Shown: piece after piece, positions 24,663 to 33,078 of the stretch
Numbering within the stretch: position 1 is the first letter of the stretch
Layout of the letters: every line of letters starts with the position of its first letter
Assembly (NCBI RefSeq): GCF_014203715.1
Contig: NZ_JACHJP010000004.1
Span: 613,856-677,855, forward strand
From: Streptosporangium saharense
GTDB taxonomy: Bacteria; Actinomycetota; Actinomycetes; Streptosporangiales; Streptosporangiaceae
Direction: 5' to 3'
Length of the DNA stretch: 64,000 nt
Notes under the pieces: model-generated
The model's database searches: none
What the model saw: the letters and a program-made list of their open reading frames with translations, nothing else
Told to the model about the DNA's origin: nothing
Translations under genes and position numbers: made by a program

Positions 24663-25418
24663 ATGAAGATCGTCGTGATCGGCGGGACCGGCCTGATCGG
24701 GTCGAAGCTCGTGGCGAAACTGGGGGAGCACGGTCACCAGGCCGTGGCGGCGGCGCCGAGCACCGGGGTCAACACCCTCACCGGCGAGGGGCTCGCGGAG
24801 GTGATGGCCGGCACGCAGGTGGTGGTGGACGTGTCGAACTCGCCGTCGTTCGAGCCCACCGCGGTGATGGAGTTCTTCGAGACCTCCACGCGCAACCTGC
24901 TGGCCGCGGAGGCGGTGGCCGGGGTTGGTCACCACGTCGCGGTGTCGGTGGTGGGGACGGAACGGCTGCCGGAGAACGGCTACTTCCGGGCGAAGATCGC
25001 CCAGGAGCGGTTGATCGAGAAGTCGTCGATCCCGTTCTCCCTCGTCCACGCGACCCAGTTCTTCGAGTTCGTACGGCACATCGCCGACGAGGCGACGGAC
25101 GGCGACACCGTGCGGATCGCCCCCGTGTCCTTCCAGCCCATGGCCGGGGACGAGGTCGCCCAGGCGGTCGGCGGGGTCGCGGTGGGCACGCCGCTCAACG
25201 GCCGGGTCGAGATCGGCGGTCCCGAGCGGTTCCGGATGGATGAGTTCTTCCGTGACGCCCTGGCCGGATGGGGCGATCCACGCCAGGTCGTCACCGACCC
25301 GCACGCGCGCTACTTCGGCAGCGAACTGGAGGAACGGACGCTGGTTCCCGGTGACGGCGCCACTCTCGGCAAGATCCGCTACCGCGACTGGCTTGGCCGT
25401 ACGGCACAGGCCGGGTGA
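24663..25418 (+). CDS. NmrA/NAD-epimerase-like SDR, ECF41 target
   Basis: 251 residues from ATG 24663. N-terminal IGGTGLIGSKLV is an atypical-SDR nucleotide site; NGYFRAKIAQERLIEKSSIP and LVHATQFFEFVRHI follow NmrA-like proteins. There is no full catalytic Tyr-x3-Lys, so it may act as a redox sensor or have lost classical activity. ECF41 sigma genes are nearly always beside one carboxymuconolactone decarboxylase, oxidoreductase or epimerase gene which they control; this gene, with its TGTCACA promoter, fills that place for the sigma factor at 25710. Confidence 0.82.
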   Translation: MKIVVIGGTGLIGSKLVAKLGEHGHQAVAAAPSTGVNTLTGEGLAEVMAGTQVVVDVSNSPSFEPTAVMEFFETSTRNLLAAEAVAGVGHHVAVSVVGTERLPENGYFRAKIAQERLIEKSSIPFSLVHATQFFEFVRHIADEATDGDTVRIAPVSFQPMAGDEVAQAVGGVAVGTPLNGRVEIGGPERFRMDEFFRDALAGWGDPRQVVTDPHARYFGSELEERTLVPGDGATLGKIRYRDWLGRTAQAG

Positions 25419-25454
25419 CACGGCCCGCGACGCCGTACGGCCCGGCCAGCCATA

Positions 25455-25651
25455 CACGAGCTCTGGGCCGAGGTCCAGGTTGAGCTGACCCGGGCCGAGG
25501 CGAGTCATCCCGAGAAGCTGGCCGGGCTGCCGGTCACCGAATGGCTGTTCGGCCCGACGGACGTCGAACGCGAGGAGGGGGCCTGCTCGACGCGGTGGAG
25601 GCCCTGACCCGGGTCCCCGGCGACCTCGGTGCGATGGTGGAACGTAGGTGA
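25455..25651 (+). pseudogene. gene remnant with a frameshift
   Basis: The frame HELWAEVQVELTRAEASHPE continues to TDVEREEG at about 25577, then coding character jumps by one base to GLLDAVEALTRVPGDLGAMV ending VERR-stop at 25651. The two halves read as one protein tail broken by an inserted base in a G-run. No start is present and I cannot name the family. It fills the gap between the epimerase-like gene and the sigma gene. Confidence 0.35.
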
Positions 25652-25709
25652 TTTCGACCGGGACCGATGTGGACGAACTACCGCCGACGTAGTGAAGGCA
25701 AGGGTGAAC

Positions 25710-26609
25710 ATGCGTACAGAATCCCGATCTCTGGAACAGGTCGCTTCCGCCTTTGTCGAGATGCGTCCCCGCCTGTTCGGTATCGCCTACCGGATGCTCG
25801 GCAGCGTGACCGAGGCCGAGGACATCCTCCAGGAGGTCTGGCTGCGCTGGCAGAAGACCGACCGCGAGACCATCGAGAATCCCCCGGCCTTCCTGGCCCT
25901 GATCACCACACGACTGGCCATCAACGTCATCCAGTCCGCACGTTCGCGCCGCGAGTCCTACATCGGACCCTGGCTTCCCGAACCCGTGGACACCAGTCTC
26001 GACCCCACCCTGGGCGCGGAACGGGGCGAAGCACTCGAACTCGCCTTCCTGTTGCTGCTGGAGAGGCTGACCCCCACCGAGCGGGCCGCCTACGTGCTCC
26101 GTGAGGCGTTCGTCTACCCCTATCCACAGATCGCGGAGATCCTCCAGCTCAGCCCGGTCAACGTTCGCCAGCTCGTGAGCCGCGCTCGCAAACACCTGAC
26201 CGCCGCCCGCCGCGAGTCCATCGACAGGTCGGAGCACCGGCGCCTGCTGAAGGTCTTCCTCACCGCCGCCGAGACCGGGAACATCGCCGCCCTCGAAGAC
26301 CTCTTCGCGGCGGACGTCGTCAGCTCCTCCGACGGCGGCGGCATGAGGGGATCGGCGCGCTTCCCCATCCTGGGCGGCGACCGCGTGGCGCGGTTCATCG
26401 GCACGTACGCGCCACGCTACTGGCCGGGAACCGACATCAGATGGGTCGAGGCGAACGGCCGCGCCGGGGTGCTCGTCCCCCGCAGCCGAGGCGTCACCTT
26501 CCTCACCATCGACGCCTCCCCGGAGGGCATCCACCACGTCCTGTGGGTCGTCAACCCGGCCAAACTCAACGCCTTCGAACGGTCACGGGGCGAACCATGG
26601 CTGAGGTGA
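25710..26609 (+). CDS. sigJ: ECF41-group sigma factor (SigJ-like)
   Basis: 299 residues from ATG 25710, with an AAGG-type site upstream. Region 2 is FVEMRPRLFGIAYRMLGSVT followed by EAEDILQEVWLRWQ; region 4 is LTPTERAAYVLREAFVYPYP, QIAEILQLSPVNVRQLVSRA. A C-terminal SnoaL-like domain (about 195-299) replaces a separate anti-sigma factor, as in group ECF41, where that domain sets activity. Its likely target is the epimerase-like gene with the TGTCACA promoter. The 3' end overlaps the next sigma-like gene by 13 bases. Confidence 0.9.
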   Translation: MRTESRSLEQVASAFVEMRPRLFGIAYRMLGSVTEAEDILQEVWLRWQKTDRETIENPPAFLALITTRLAINVIQSARSRRESYIGPWLPEPVDTSLDPTLGAERGEALELAFLLLLERLTPTERAAYVLREAFVYPYPQIAEILQLSPVNVRQLVSRARKHLTAARRESIDRSEHRRLLKVFLTAAETGNIAALEDLFAADVVSSSDGGGMRGSARFPILGGDRVARFIGTYAPRYWPGTDIRWVEANGRAGVLVPRSRGVTFLTIDASPEGIHHVLWVVNPAKLNAFERSRGEPWLR

Positions 26610-27673
26610 GCGCCGGGACGCTGGCGGAGATGCTCAACGAACGCCGGCACCTGATCGAGATCGCCCGCTGGATGTTCGGCTCGGAGACCATGGCCGACCG
26701 AATAGTCCAGGAAACCTACCGCCGCTGGTACACCCTCACCGACGAGGAACGCACCAAGATCACGATCCCCCGAGCCTGGCTCACAAAGGTAGCCGGAAGC
26801 ATCTGCCTCGACCTCCTCGCCACTTCCGGTACAGCCCGGTCCATCGTCGGCCCCGATGTCATCCCGCAGCTCCCCGGCATTCCCGATGCCGCCGACGTCT
26901 CCGGTGGCGTGCCGCAGCCCTCCGGAACTCCCGGCGACACGCCACAACCAGCCATTTCCGGTACGGCCCGGCCTCCCGGGCCTGTTGTCAGTCTCGGTGG
27001 GATGCCACAACCAGATATTTCCGGTACGACCGGGCTTCCCGGACCTGTCGCGGGCCCCGGTGACACGCCACAACCAGGCGCTTCCGGTACGGCCCGGCCC
27101 CCCGAGTCTGTCGTGGGCCCGGGTGGGATGCCACATCCAGATATTTCCAGTACGGCCTGGCCTCCCGGGCCTGTTGTCAGTCCTGGCGACATGCCACAAC
27201 CAGGCATTTCCGGTACGGCACGGCAGCCTGGTTCTGTCGCCGGGCCCGTGCCCCGGCCCGAGTTCGCCAGCGGCCTCGCGCGCCACCAGGCCGGATCGAA
27301 CCGGGCGGTGCTCGACGGGGATGACCGTGTCGTACGGCGGTTCGCCGAGGTCTGTGCCCTGGGAGACGTGACGGCGCTGGGGGAGATCCTGACCACGGGC
27401 GCGACAGCCGTCAGCGACGGGGGAGGAAAACTACGCGCCGCCGTACATCCCGTCTATGGGGCGGACTCGGTAGCCCGGTTCGTCATAGCCCTGCTGGCCG
27501 GTCAGCCCGGTACCGAGGTGACTGCCGAGTCCGTGAACGGCAGGACGGGCCTGGTGCTGCGTCAGGCGGGTCAGGCCGTGGCGGTGGTCGGCATGAGCGT
27601 CGCCGGAGCCATGGTCACCGCAGTGTGGATCGTGCTGAACCCCGACAAGTTGCAACCCTGGCACCGTCCATGA
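26597..27673 (+). CDS. sigma-like protein with region 4 replaced by 21-residue repeats, plus SnoaL-like tail
   Basis: 358 residues from ATG 26597, overlapping sigJ. Residues 1-80 look like sigma region 2 (LIEIARWMFGSETMADRIVQ, ETYRRWYTL). Where region 4 should be, residues about 95-222 hold Pro/Gly-rich units of exactly 21 residues, alternating GDTPQPAISGTARPPGPVV and GGMPQPDISGTTGLPGPVA forms. No region 4 helix-turn-helix can be seen. The final 110 residues (DDRVVRRFAEVCALGDVTAL to LNPDKLQPW) resemble the ECF41 SnoaL-like tail. It may be a duplicated sigma gene turned into a regulator that binds core polymerase or sigJ without -35 recognition, or a decaying paralogue; the open frame and repeat phase argue for some constraint. 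Confidence 0.75.
   Translation: MAEVSAGTLAEMLNERRHLIEIARWMFGSETMADRIVQETYRRWYTLTDEERTKITIPRAWLTKVAGSICLDLLATSGTARSIVGPDVIPQLPGIPDAADVSGGVPQPSGTPGDTPQPAISGTARPPGPVVSLGGMPQPDISGTTGLPGPVAGPGDTPQPGASGTARPPESVVGPGGMPHPDISSTAWPPGPVVSPGDMPQPGISGTARQPGSVAGPVPRPEFASGLARHQAGSNRAVLDGDDRVVRRFAEVCALGDVTALGEILTTGATAVSDGGGKLRAAVHPVYGADSVARFVIALLAGQPGTEVTAESVNGRTGLVLRQAGQAVAVVGMSVAGAMVTAVWIVLNPDKLQPWHRP
26935..27249 (+). repeat. five in-frame 63-bp tandem repeats
   Basis: The word GCCACAACCA (or GCCACATCCA) recurs at 26941, 27004, 27067, 27130 and 27193, an exact 63-base period. Units alternate between two variants, implying duplication of a 126-base double unit. A partial unit precedes at about 26911. Confidence 0.9.
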
Positions 27674-27705
27674 CCGGCGTGCCCGCACCACCGAAAGGCC
27701 GTACG

Positions 27706-28191
27706 GTGAACGACCCGAGACTGTCCACGGAGCACGACTACAGCGGCTCCGCGTTCAAACCGCTCTACGTCACGAGCGTCGAGGTGAGCGGCGGCAGCTC
27801 CGCCCACGGCCGGGCCACCGGCAGGGCCCGTTCCGCCGACGGCTCCCTTGACCTGGAGCTGCGCATGCCCGAGGAACTGGGCGGCGACACCACGGGCCCG
27901 AATCCCGAGCAACTCTTCGCCGCCGGGTACGCCGCCTGCTTCCACGGCGCCCTCAGCCTGTTGGCCCGTCAACACCGCCTCGACCCGGAGCCGATCACGG
28001 TCAAGGCGACCGTCGCCTTCGGCCGCGACCCCGCCGACGGCGGCTACCAACTCCACGCCGACCTCGTCATAACCTGGCCCGAAGTCGACCACGCCCAGGC
28101 CGCCCCCCTCCTATCCCAGGCCACGGCCCTCTGCCCCTACGCCAAAATGACCCGCCAAGGCATCCCCACCACCATCACCCTCGCTCCTTGA
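27706..28191 (+). CDS. ohr: organic hydroperoxide resistance protein (OsmC/Ohr family)
   Basis: 161 residues from GTG 27706, with GAAAGG eight bases upstream; ATG 27670 overlaps the previous stop and is the alternative. Both redox cysteines of Ohr are present: Cys78 in AAGYAACFHGAL and Cys143 in ALCPYAKMTR. The family reduces organic and lipid hydroperoxides in the cytosol through a Cys disulfide cycle. Sitting directly after two sigma-like genes suggests it belongs to an oxidative or solvent-stress response. Confidence 0.9.
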   Translation: MNDPRLSTEHDYSGSAFKPLYVTSVEVSGGSSAHGRATGRARSADGSLDLELRMPEELGGDTTGPNPEQLFAAGYAACFHGALSLLARQHRLDPEPITVKATVAFGRDPADGGYQLHADLVITWPEVDHAQAAPLLSQATALCPYAKMTRQGIPTTITLAP

Positions 28192-28240
28192 CCCTTGCGG
28201 TCCTTGTTCGATGGCTCGTGGGACGGCTCGACATCCTTAC

Positions 28241-28734
28241 CTTGCGAACCCTTCAGGGCGATGAGCGACGTCCAGTACAGGACGCCGTCCTCGCCCAGGG
28301 CGCCCCGTTGCGAACCCTTCAGGGTGATGAGCGACCTGGCCGTGCGGGGGGAGAGGGCATGAGCCGCCGCACGTTGCGAACCCTTCAGGGTGATGAGCGA
28401 CGGACAGTCCCAAGACCGTCCTGGACGTACGGCCTGCGTTGTGAACCTTTCAGGGTGATGAGCGACCCGGGTGACCGCGTGGCGAGCCCGCCGCAAGCAG
28501 CAGGCCACGTTGCGAACCCTTCAGGGTGATGAGCGACTTGCCCAACAGACGTCGGCCAACCTCCTGAACCGCCCGTTGCGAACCCTTCAGGGTGATGAGC
28601 GACTTGCGCTCCCTTATGCCCGGGGCCGACGACCTGAACACGTTGCGAACCCTTCAGGGTGATGAGCGACGCCTACGCCGTCCTTGACCGGCTGACCGTC
28701 GCCCCGTTGCGAACCCTTCAGGGTGATGAGCGAC
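28241..28734 (-). CRISPR. orphan CRISPR array, eight repeats, seven spacers
   Basis: 29-base repeats start at 28241, 28307, 28373, 28438, 28509, 28575, 28642 and 28706. The plus-strand repeat begins GTTGCGAACCCTTCAGGGTG and ends ATGAGCGAC. Spacers are 37, 37, 36, 42, 37, 38 and 35 bases. Repeat 1 has two changes (initial C, CGATGAG) and repeat 4 has two; the others are identical. Worn repeats usually mark the distal end, so the leader is probably on the right and the array read on the minus strand, with repeats ending GGGTTCGCAAC. No cas gene is visible in the window, so the subtype cannot be set; the repeat differs from the type I-E-like one at 22235. Confidence 0.95.
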
Positions 28735-29125
28735 CCGAGGGTAAAGCCCCAGGTCGGGCCTACCGCTGTGAGAGCAGGAGGCCCTGTTTTTGCAGCAGTC
28801 CGGCGGTAGTGCAGAAGCGCAGGTCAGAGCGTTGATCGTCTTTGGGAGGGCGGTCGTGTCCAACGACGCTTTCCTATCAGTTTCCCGAAGGTGAAGCCAG
28901 GGGGGTGAATGCGTTCGTGAGCACCGCGTCATGGTGTCTCCGACAGGGCCAAGATGCGGGCTCCGTCCTCAGGCAGGATTCGGGTCATGTCCTGGCCCTC
29001 ATCCGTCACCGTGACGATCAGTCAGATAAGGCCTTGTGCGAGGGCTGGGACATCGCGAGGCGCCTTCGTTTGGTCAGCGAAGTTCCAGAGGAGAACCGAT
29101 ACCGGGGTGGCTCATTGTTCTCTGT
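28735..29125. other. stretch right of the CRISPR, probable leader
   Basis: About 390 bases with no supported gene. The part next to repeat 8 includes a T-run (CCTGTTTTTGCAG, 28782-28794) and could be the CRISPR leader if the array reads leftward. Open frames here have no family character, and one (28842-29273) mostly shadows the YdcF-like gene. Confidence 0.5.
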
Positions 29126-29725
29126 TCAGTGCCAGGCTCCGTCGATGATTTTCGCGTCCGTGAAGCTGCCTTCGGCCACGCGCCGGGGCACCTCCTGCCA
29201 TTCACGGATCACTCGGCGTCTGCCGTCAGGGATATGGGGCCAGTCAGTACGGGTGACCGGCTGCCCGGCGTAGATGGGGTCCCAGGTGATGACGTGGAGG
29301 GCGCCGATCTCGGGTGCGAGGGTTTTCAGGATGTGGACCGCGCGGCGGTGATACCACTTGCAGATGGCCGTGATGGTCAGTCCGCTCTCCAACGCCTCGT
29401 GCAGGAGTGGTAGCGCGAATTCGACGTTCTGCCAGGTGTTGGCGGAGCGGTCCTCGTAGCGGATCGCCGCCTCGGGGACGTCGCGTTCGAGGAGGAGGCG
29501 GTGGAACATGGTCCCCTCGACGACGCCGTTGTGGCGGTTGACGCCCCCGGTCGCGATGATCAGCGGGGCGAGCCCACGGTAATACCGCTCGGCCGCGATC
29601 TCGGCCGGTTGGGTCTGGTAGGTGCCGAAGATGAGATGAGCGGTCGGCTCATCGGGCGGCGGGGCCGCGGTGTCCACGAACGCGGTGACAGCGGGAATCT
29701 GCTCGTCGTCGGTGTCGTCGCTCAT
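29126..29725 (-). CDS. YdcF-like (DUF218) protein
   Basis: 199 residues from ATG 29725 with AAGGA seven bases upstream. DUF218 features: AERYYRGLAPLIIATGGVNR, then MFHRLLLERDVPEAAIRYED, RSANTWQNVEFAL and a following CKWYHRRAVHILK. These proteins have a Rossmann-like fold and are thought to bind a nucleotide or S-adenosylmethionine; the reaction is unclear. No membrane helix is present, so this is a soluble member. Confidence 0.8.
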   Translation of the reverse strand: MSDDTDDEQIPAVTAFVDTAAPPPDEPTAHLIFGTYQTQPAEIAAERYYRGLAPLIIATGGVNRHNGVVEGTMFHRLLLERDVPEAAIRYEDRSANTWQNVEFALPLLHEALESGLTITAICKWYHRRAVHILKTLAPEIGALHVITWDPIYAGQPVTRTDWPHIPDGRRRVIREWQEVPRRVAEGSFTDAKIIDGAWH

Positions 29726-29953
29726 CCATTTTCCTTGGTAGAGGCAGATAGCTTTGACGGATGTTCGGCTGGGTCGTTGGCTATTTCCAGGTATCGGGCA
29801 TGGTAATCCGCAGTTCGGCGTGTATTCCCGAAGTCGCTCCTTCATGGATCACCCTGTTGACGGGCGGCAATTCCATATCGCGAGTCTTTAGCTGCTGGAA
29901 GTCACCCGAGCGGATGTCACGCGGTCTTTCCGTCGTCCACGCCACCTTGTAGG

Positions 29954-30427
29954 TCATTCACAGGCGATCACCTGTCGGGGTTGGTCGGGGAAGTTCTCCT
30001 CGTCGAACAGCACCCACTCGGTCACCGTGACCTCGTACAACCGTGTCGGTGTGTGTCCGGCTGCGAGTTTCTCCCTGTCCAGGGCTCCTGCGGCGGCCGG
30101 CCAGCGGGTGACGAAGTCGGTGATCTCCTGGTCGATGCCCTCGGTGGGAAGTTGGCGGGCCTGTCCGGTGAAGGACACACCGCGTACCGTCTGCCCAAGC
30201 CCGTCCAGAGGGATGGCGACGATCGCACCGGCCACCCGCGCGTCCTTCGTGATGGCCCGGCTGTGGGCGCGGTCATGGCGGGAGATCCACCGCAGCACGT
30301 CAGGGGCGAAGTGCGGGTCGTACCAGACGCTGCACACCCGAGGATCGCCCTCGCCGGTGAGGGTTGCCACCTGCATCAACGATCCGCTGGCGACGTACTC
30401 CTGGAGCAGAACTCGGGCCGTGGTCAT
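29954..30427 (-). CDS. pyridoxamine-phosphate-oxidase-like flavin protein
   Basis: 157 residues from ATG 30427. The split-barrel FMN-binding pattern is visible: SGSLMQVATLTGEGDPRVCS, VWYDPHFAPDVLRWISRHDR, then HSRAITKDARVAGAIVAIP. Members include F420- or FMN-dependent reductases and stress proteins, so no precise substrate can be given. Same strand as its neighbours but separated by more than 140 bases each side. Confidence 0.8.
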   Translation of the reverse strand: MTTARVLLQEYVASGSLMQVATLTGEGDPRVCSVWYDPHFAPDVLRWISRHDRAHSRAITKDARVAGAIVAIPLDGLGQTVRGVSFTGQARQLPTEGIDQEITDFVTRWPAAAGALDREKLAAGHTPTRLYEVTVTEWVLFDEENFPDQPRQVIACE

Positions 30428-30568
30428 CTGCGAGTCCTTTGGCGGGCTTCAGGGCTTGGGGAGCCAGGAGCGTGCCGAACCCGTGGGCGCCTTTCACAGC
30501 GCGGAGGCACGCTCGAAGCGCATCAGAGCGAGTTCGGCGGTGTCGGTCAGGGAACTTTCCCGAGCGGA

Positions 30569-31099
30569 CTACCCGGGCAGTTTTCGGATCAGGGCGTCGG
30601 AGACCATGGCGTCGGGTGTGGCCTGTACGGTGCCGACCTTTCGCCATCCCCATCGCAGGTACATGTCGTGGGCCGGAGCCGCTGGGTTGGCCAGCACCGT
30701 CGCGTACGGTGCCTCCTGACCCGTCAGAAGCTCATCGAGAAGCTTCCTGCCGATGCCCTGGTTGCGGTGGTCCTGGCAGACGTTCAACTCGATCACGGCG
30801 AACAGGCTGGATGCTTCGGTGACTTCCGGTGGGGCGGGGGTGGCATGCCCACCCCACCAGCTCGCCAGCGGAACTCCGAACGCGAACCCGACCAGGATTG
30901 GTCCGTCCTCGGCCGACACCGCGGTGAAGCCCGGCCGCTTGACCTGGCGGCCGGTGCGCTCCAGGTATCGGTCGGGCTGGTAGAGCGGACCGGACAGGTA
31001 AGGCGGTTCGGCACGCGTGGCGAGATACAGCTCCACGTGCCGCTCGTCGAGCACTTGAGCAGCGGCTTCGCCGGTCACACGACGAAACTCCAAACCCAT
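30569..31099 (-). CDS. GNAT-family acetyltransferase
   Basis: 176 residues. The acetyl-CoA motif is VIELNVCQDHRNQGIGRKLL (motif A, Q-x-x-G-x-G/A form), followed by ATVLANPAAPAHDMYLRWGW. The acceptor is unknown. Its ATG overlaps the stop codon of the XRE/TPR regulator upstream on the same strand, so the two are co-translated and may act together. Confidence 0.85.
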   Translation of the reverse strand: MGLEFRRVTGEAAAQVLDERHVELYLATRAEPPYLSGPLYQPDRYLERTGRQVKRPGFTAVSAEDGPILVGFAFGVPLASWWGGHATPAPPEVTEASSLFAVIELNVCQDHRNQGIGRKLLDELLTGQEAPYATVLANPAAPAHDMYLRWGWRKVGTVQATPDAMVSDALIRKLPG

Positions 31100-32424
31100 C
31101 AGCTTTCTCCTCGGGACAGGGCGAACTGGCGGCGGTAGTCGAGCACGGCGTCATGGGTCTGAGCTGTGGCAGGAGCCGCGTCGGCGACCAACGCCGCAGT
31201 ACGCAGCACGAATCTGTTGACATTCGAACCAAGTTCGGTCACGACGCGACGGGCATACTCCAGGCCGTCGTCAACGTCACCGCCCCGCACGGCGGAGATC
31301 GCCTCGTGCAACCGTACTTGAGCAGTCTGGCGAGGACGTCCCACGGGATGAGCGGCGAGCGCTTCTTGCTGAGCCTGCGCGGTGCGCGGGTGACCGCACA
31401 AGGCATAGACCAGGGATCGAGTATGCAAAAGCCGAAACAGTGGCCATCCGTCCATGGCGTAAGACAACTGGTTGCGGGTGACCTCATCAGGTAGAGCGTC
31501 GAAAACGTCGGCCTGCTCATCGAGAGCGGCATAGGCCGAAGCATGATCCCCCGCGAGAGCCAGAGCGTGCGCGCGGGCGCCGAGCGCTCTGGCCATGGCC
31601 TGGCATGGCCGACCTTCCATAAGGTCAAGCACGGTGTTCACTCGGGACAGCACCAATGCGAGCGGGCGGTCCTCGTACAGCCCTTGAACGGCTTCTGAGG
31701 CATGGGCCAACGCCATAGTGTGACGATTTCCGGTCTGTTCGGCCGCGCGCCGTGCTGACGCCCACCAGTGGCGAGACTCCCGGCCGCGTCCCGCTGAGCC
31801 GAGGGTGTCGGCCATGAGAAACGTGAACCGCGCGTTGAGGAATCTCCACTGCCCCGCTTCGTGGCTGGGAGCACGATCCATGGCCTGCTGAAATGCGAGA
31901 ACGTCCAGCGACAAATCGTGAATCACCATTGACGGCGGACGCCCTGCCATCTGCAGGCCGTACTCCCATGCGATCTCTTCCCACTCGGCGAGAACCGAGA
32001 CGCCCGTACGGCGGTCAACGACCGTGCGTAGTTGCTCCAGTCCTTCAAGAGGCGCGACCGCAGACACGCCTACTCCCGCGATGCCTGCGAGAAGTGTGCG
32101 GCGCAGCAACTCACTCTCCTGTTCCGAGTCGTTACTCGGACCAGCATACGAAGGGACCGCAAGTTTCTTGGACGGTGCTCTCTCCAGGAGATTCAGTTCC
32201 ACGCCGAGGACTTGCGCGAGGGCGGGCAGCCACGCGCCTGGCCTGACGCGGCCCTGTTCCCATCTGCCGACCTCGTGCCGGGTGAGGGTCCAGGTGCCGG
32301 TGTGGGCACACAACCTTTCCGCCTCCTCCGCCTGTGTCATTCCGGCAGCTTCGCGGAGGTGTTTCAGTAGGTCCGGAAGTGGTAGATCGGGTGCTTCCAC
32401 CGGGGGATCCTTTTCGGTCAGCAT
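31099..32424 (-). CDS. XRE-family regulator with TPR-like C-terminal part
   Basis: 441 residues from ATG 32424. The helix-turn-helix is near 20-70 (LLKHLREAAGMTQAEEAERL, HEVGRWEQGRVRPGAWLPAL). The remainder is helical with tetratricopeptide-like units (SARRAAEQTGNRHTMALAHA, ARAHALALAGDHASAYAALD). Actinobacteria have many such regulators, often beside small adaptor genes; their ligands may be small proteins or peptides. It is divergent from the small-gene cluster starting at 32734 and co-translated with a GNAT. Confidence 0.85.
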   Translation of the reverse strand: MLTEKDPPVEAPDLPLPDLLKHLREAAGMTQAEEAERLCAHTGTWTLTRHEVGRWEQGRVRPGAWLPALAQVLGVELNLLERAPSKKLAVPSYAGPSNDSEQESELLRRTLLAGIAGVGVSAVAPLEGLEQLRTVVDRRTGVSVLAEWEEIAWEYGLQMAGRPPSMVIHDLSLDVLAFQQAMDRAPSHEAGQWRFLNARFTFLMADTLGSAGRGRESRHWWASARRAAEQTGNRHTMALAHASEAVQGLYEDRPLALVLSRVNTVLDLMEGRPCQAMARALGARAHALALAGDHASAYAALDEQADVFDALPDEVTRNQLSYAMDGWPLFRLLHTRSLVYALCGHPRTAQAQQEALAAHPVGRPRQTAQVRLHEAISAVRGGDVDDGLEYARRVVTELGSNVNRFVLRTAALVADAAPATAQTHDAVLDYRRQFALSRGES

Positions 32425-32733
32425 GGGGGCACGCTGTGGGCACGCACGAGCGCCCCTCCATAGTGCCGTCAAATGGCAGATGCTGCATGCGCCTGGCAAC
32501 AAGCGACGCGAGCAGCGGGAAACTTAGGACATTTATCTCCTTTCGGCTGCGTGAGGCCAGGCGAGTAATTCCTTCCGAAGAAATACCAAGACGACCATCT
32601 ATCAGCGCAAATCCGGATGAAAGGAACAGCCCTCGCCCGATGCGGGGGCACCAGAGCCGCTACTTCCCCGCCAGCCCGTTTCTCGTTGTGTCGACAAGTG
32701 CCCCCTGGGGCTGCCTCACCCAAGGAGTTCACC
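32425..32733. other. divergent promoter region
   Basis: About 310 bases between the XRE/TPR gene and the small-gene cluster, less GC-rich than its flanks. The far right has AAGGAG (32722-32727) serving the first small gene. Overlapping frames in this interval have no sign of being genes. Confidence 0.45.
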
Positions 32734-33078
32734 GTGTTTCCACTCAATACGCCCATGACCGATGCTCTGCGCCGGAAGTTCAGCGAGGGGTTCTACGACC
32801 CCAAGGCGCCTCAGCTGCGTCACCTGCAGAGTTTGCTGGCTCGGTTGCGGGTGGAGACGGTGTTCGTGTGTGAGGACGGTGCTCCCCGGGTGGAGGTCCC
32901 GGGGCGGGAGGTTGTCATCTGGACCGATCGTCGGGAGCGGATCTACTTCTGGAAGCACCGGAACGAGCGGGCGCTTCAGGTGCCGGTGGAGCAGGCCGAG
33001 GAGGCGGCCCGTCAGATCGCCGACCACCTGGCCCGTCTGGCGGCGGGCTCCGGCGCGGAGGAGGGGGCGGCCTCGTGA
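32734..33078 (+). CDS. small unknown protein 1 of the cluster
   Basis: 114 residues from GTG 32734, with AAGGAG six bases upstream. The product has a helical start (MTDALRRKFSEGFYDPKAPQ, LRHLQSLLARLRVETVFVCE), a short beta part (PRVEVPGREVVIWTDRRERI) and an Ala/Glu-rich helix at the end. No family recognised; it looks cytoplasmic. It is the first of five small overlapping genes that end with a BldC-like regulator. Confidence 0.65.
   Translation: MFPLNTPMTDALRRKFSEGFYDPKAPQLRHLQSLLARLRVETVFVCEDGAPRVEVPGREVVIWTDRRERIYFWKHRNERALQVPVEQAEEAARQIADHLARLAAGSGAEEGAAS

Noticed and set aside
28188..28662. Open frames through the CRISPR array
   Set aside because: They translate the repeats (RTLQGDER or SLITLKGSQR words) and have no function as proteins.
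28842..29273. 143-codon plus-strand frame right of the CRISPR
   Set aside because: It overlaps the YdcF-like gene antisense and has no ribosome site or family resemblance.
29726..29953. Short plus-strand frames between the YdcF-like and flavin-protein genes
   Set aside because: Low coding character and no ribosome site.
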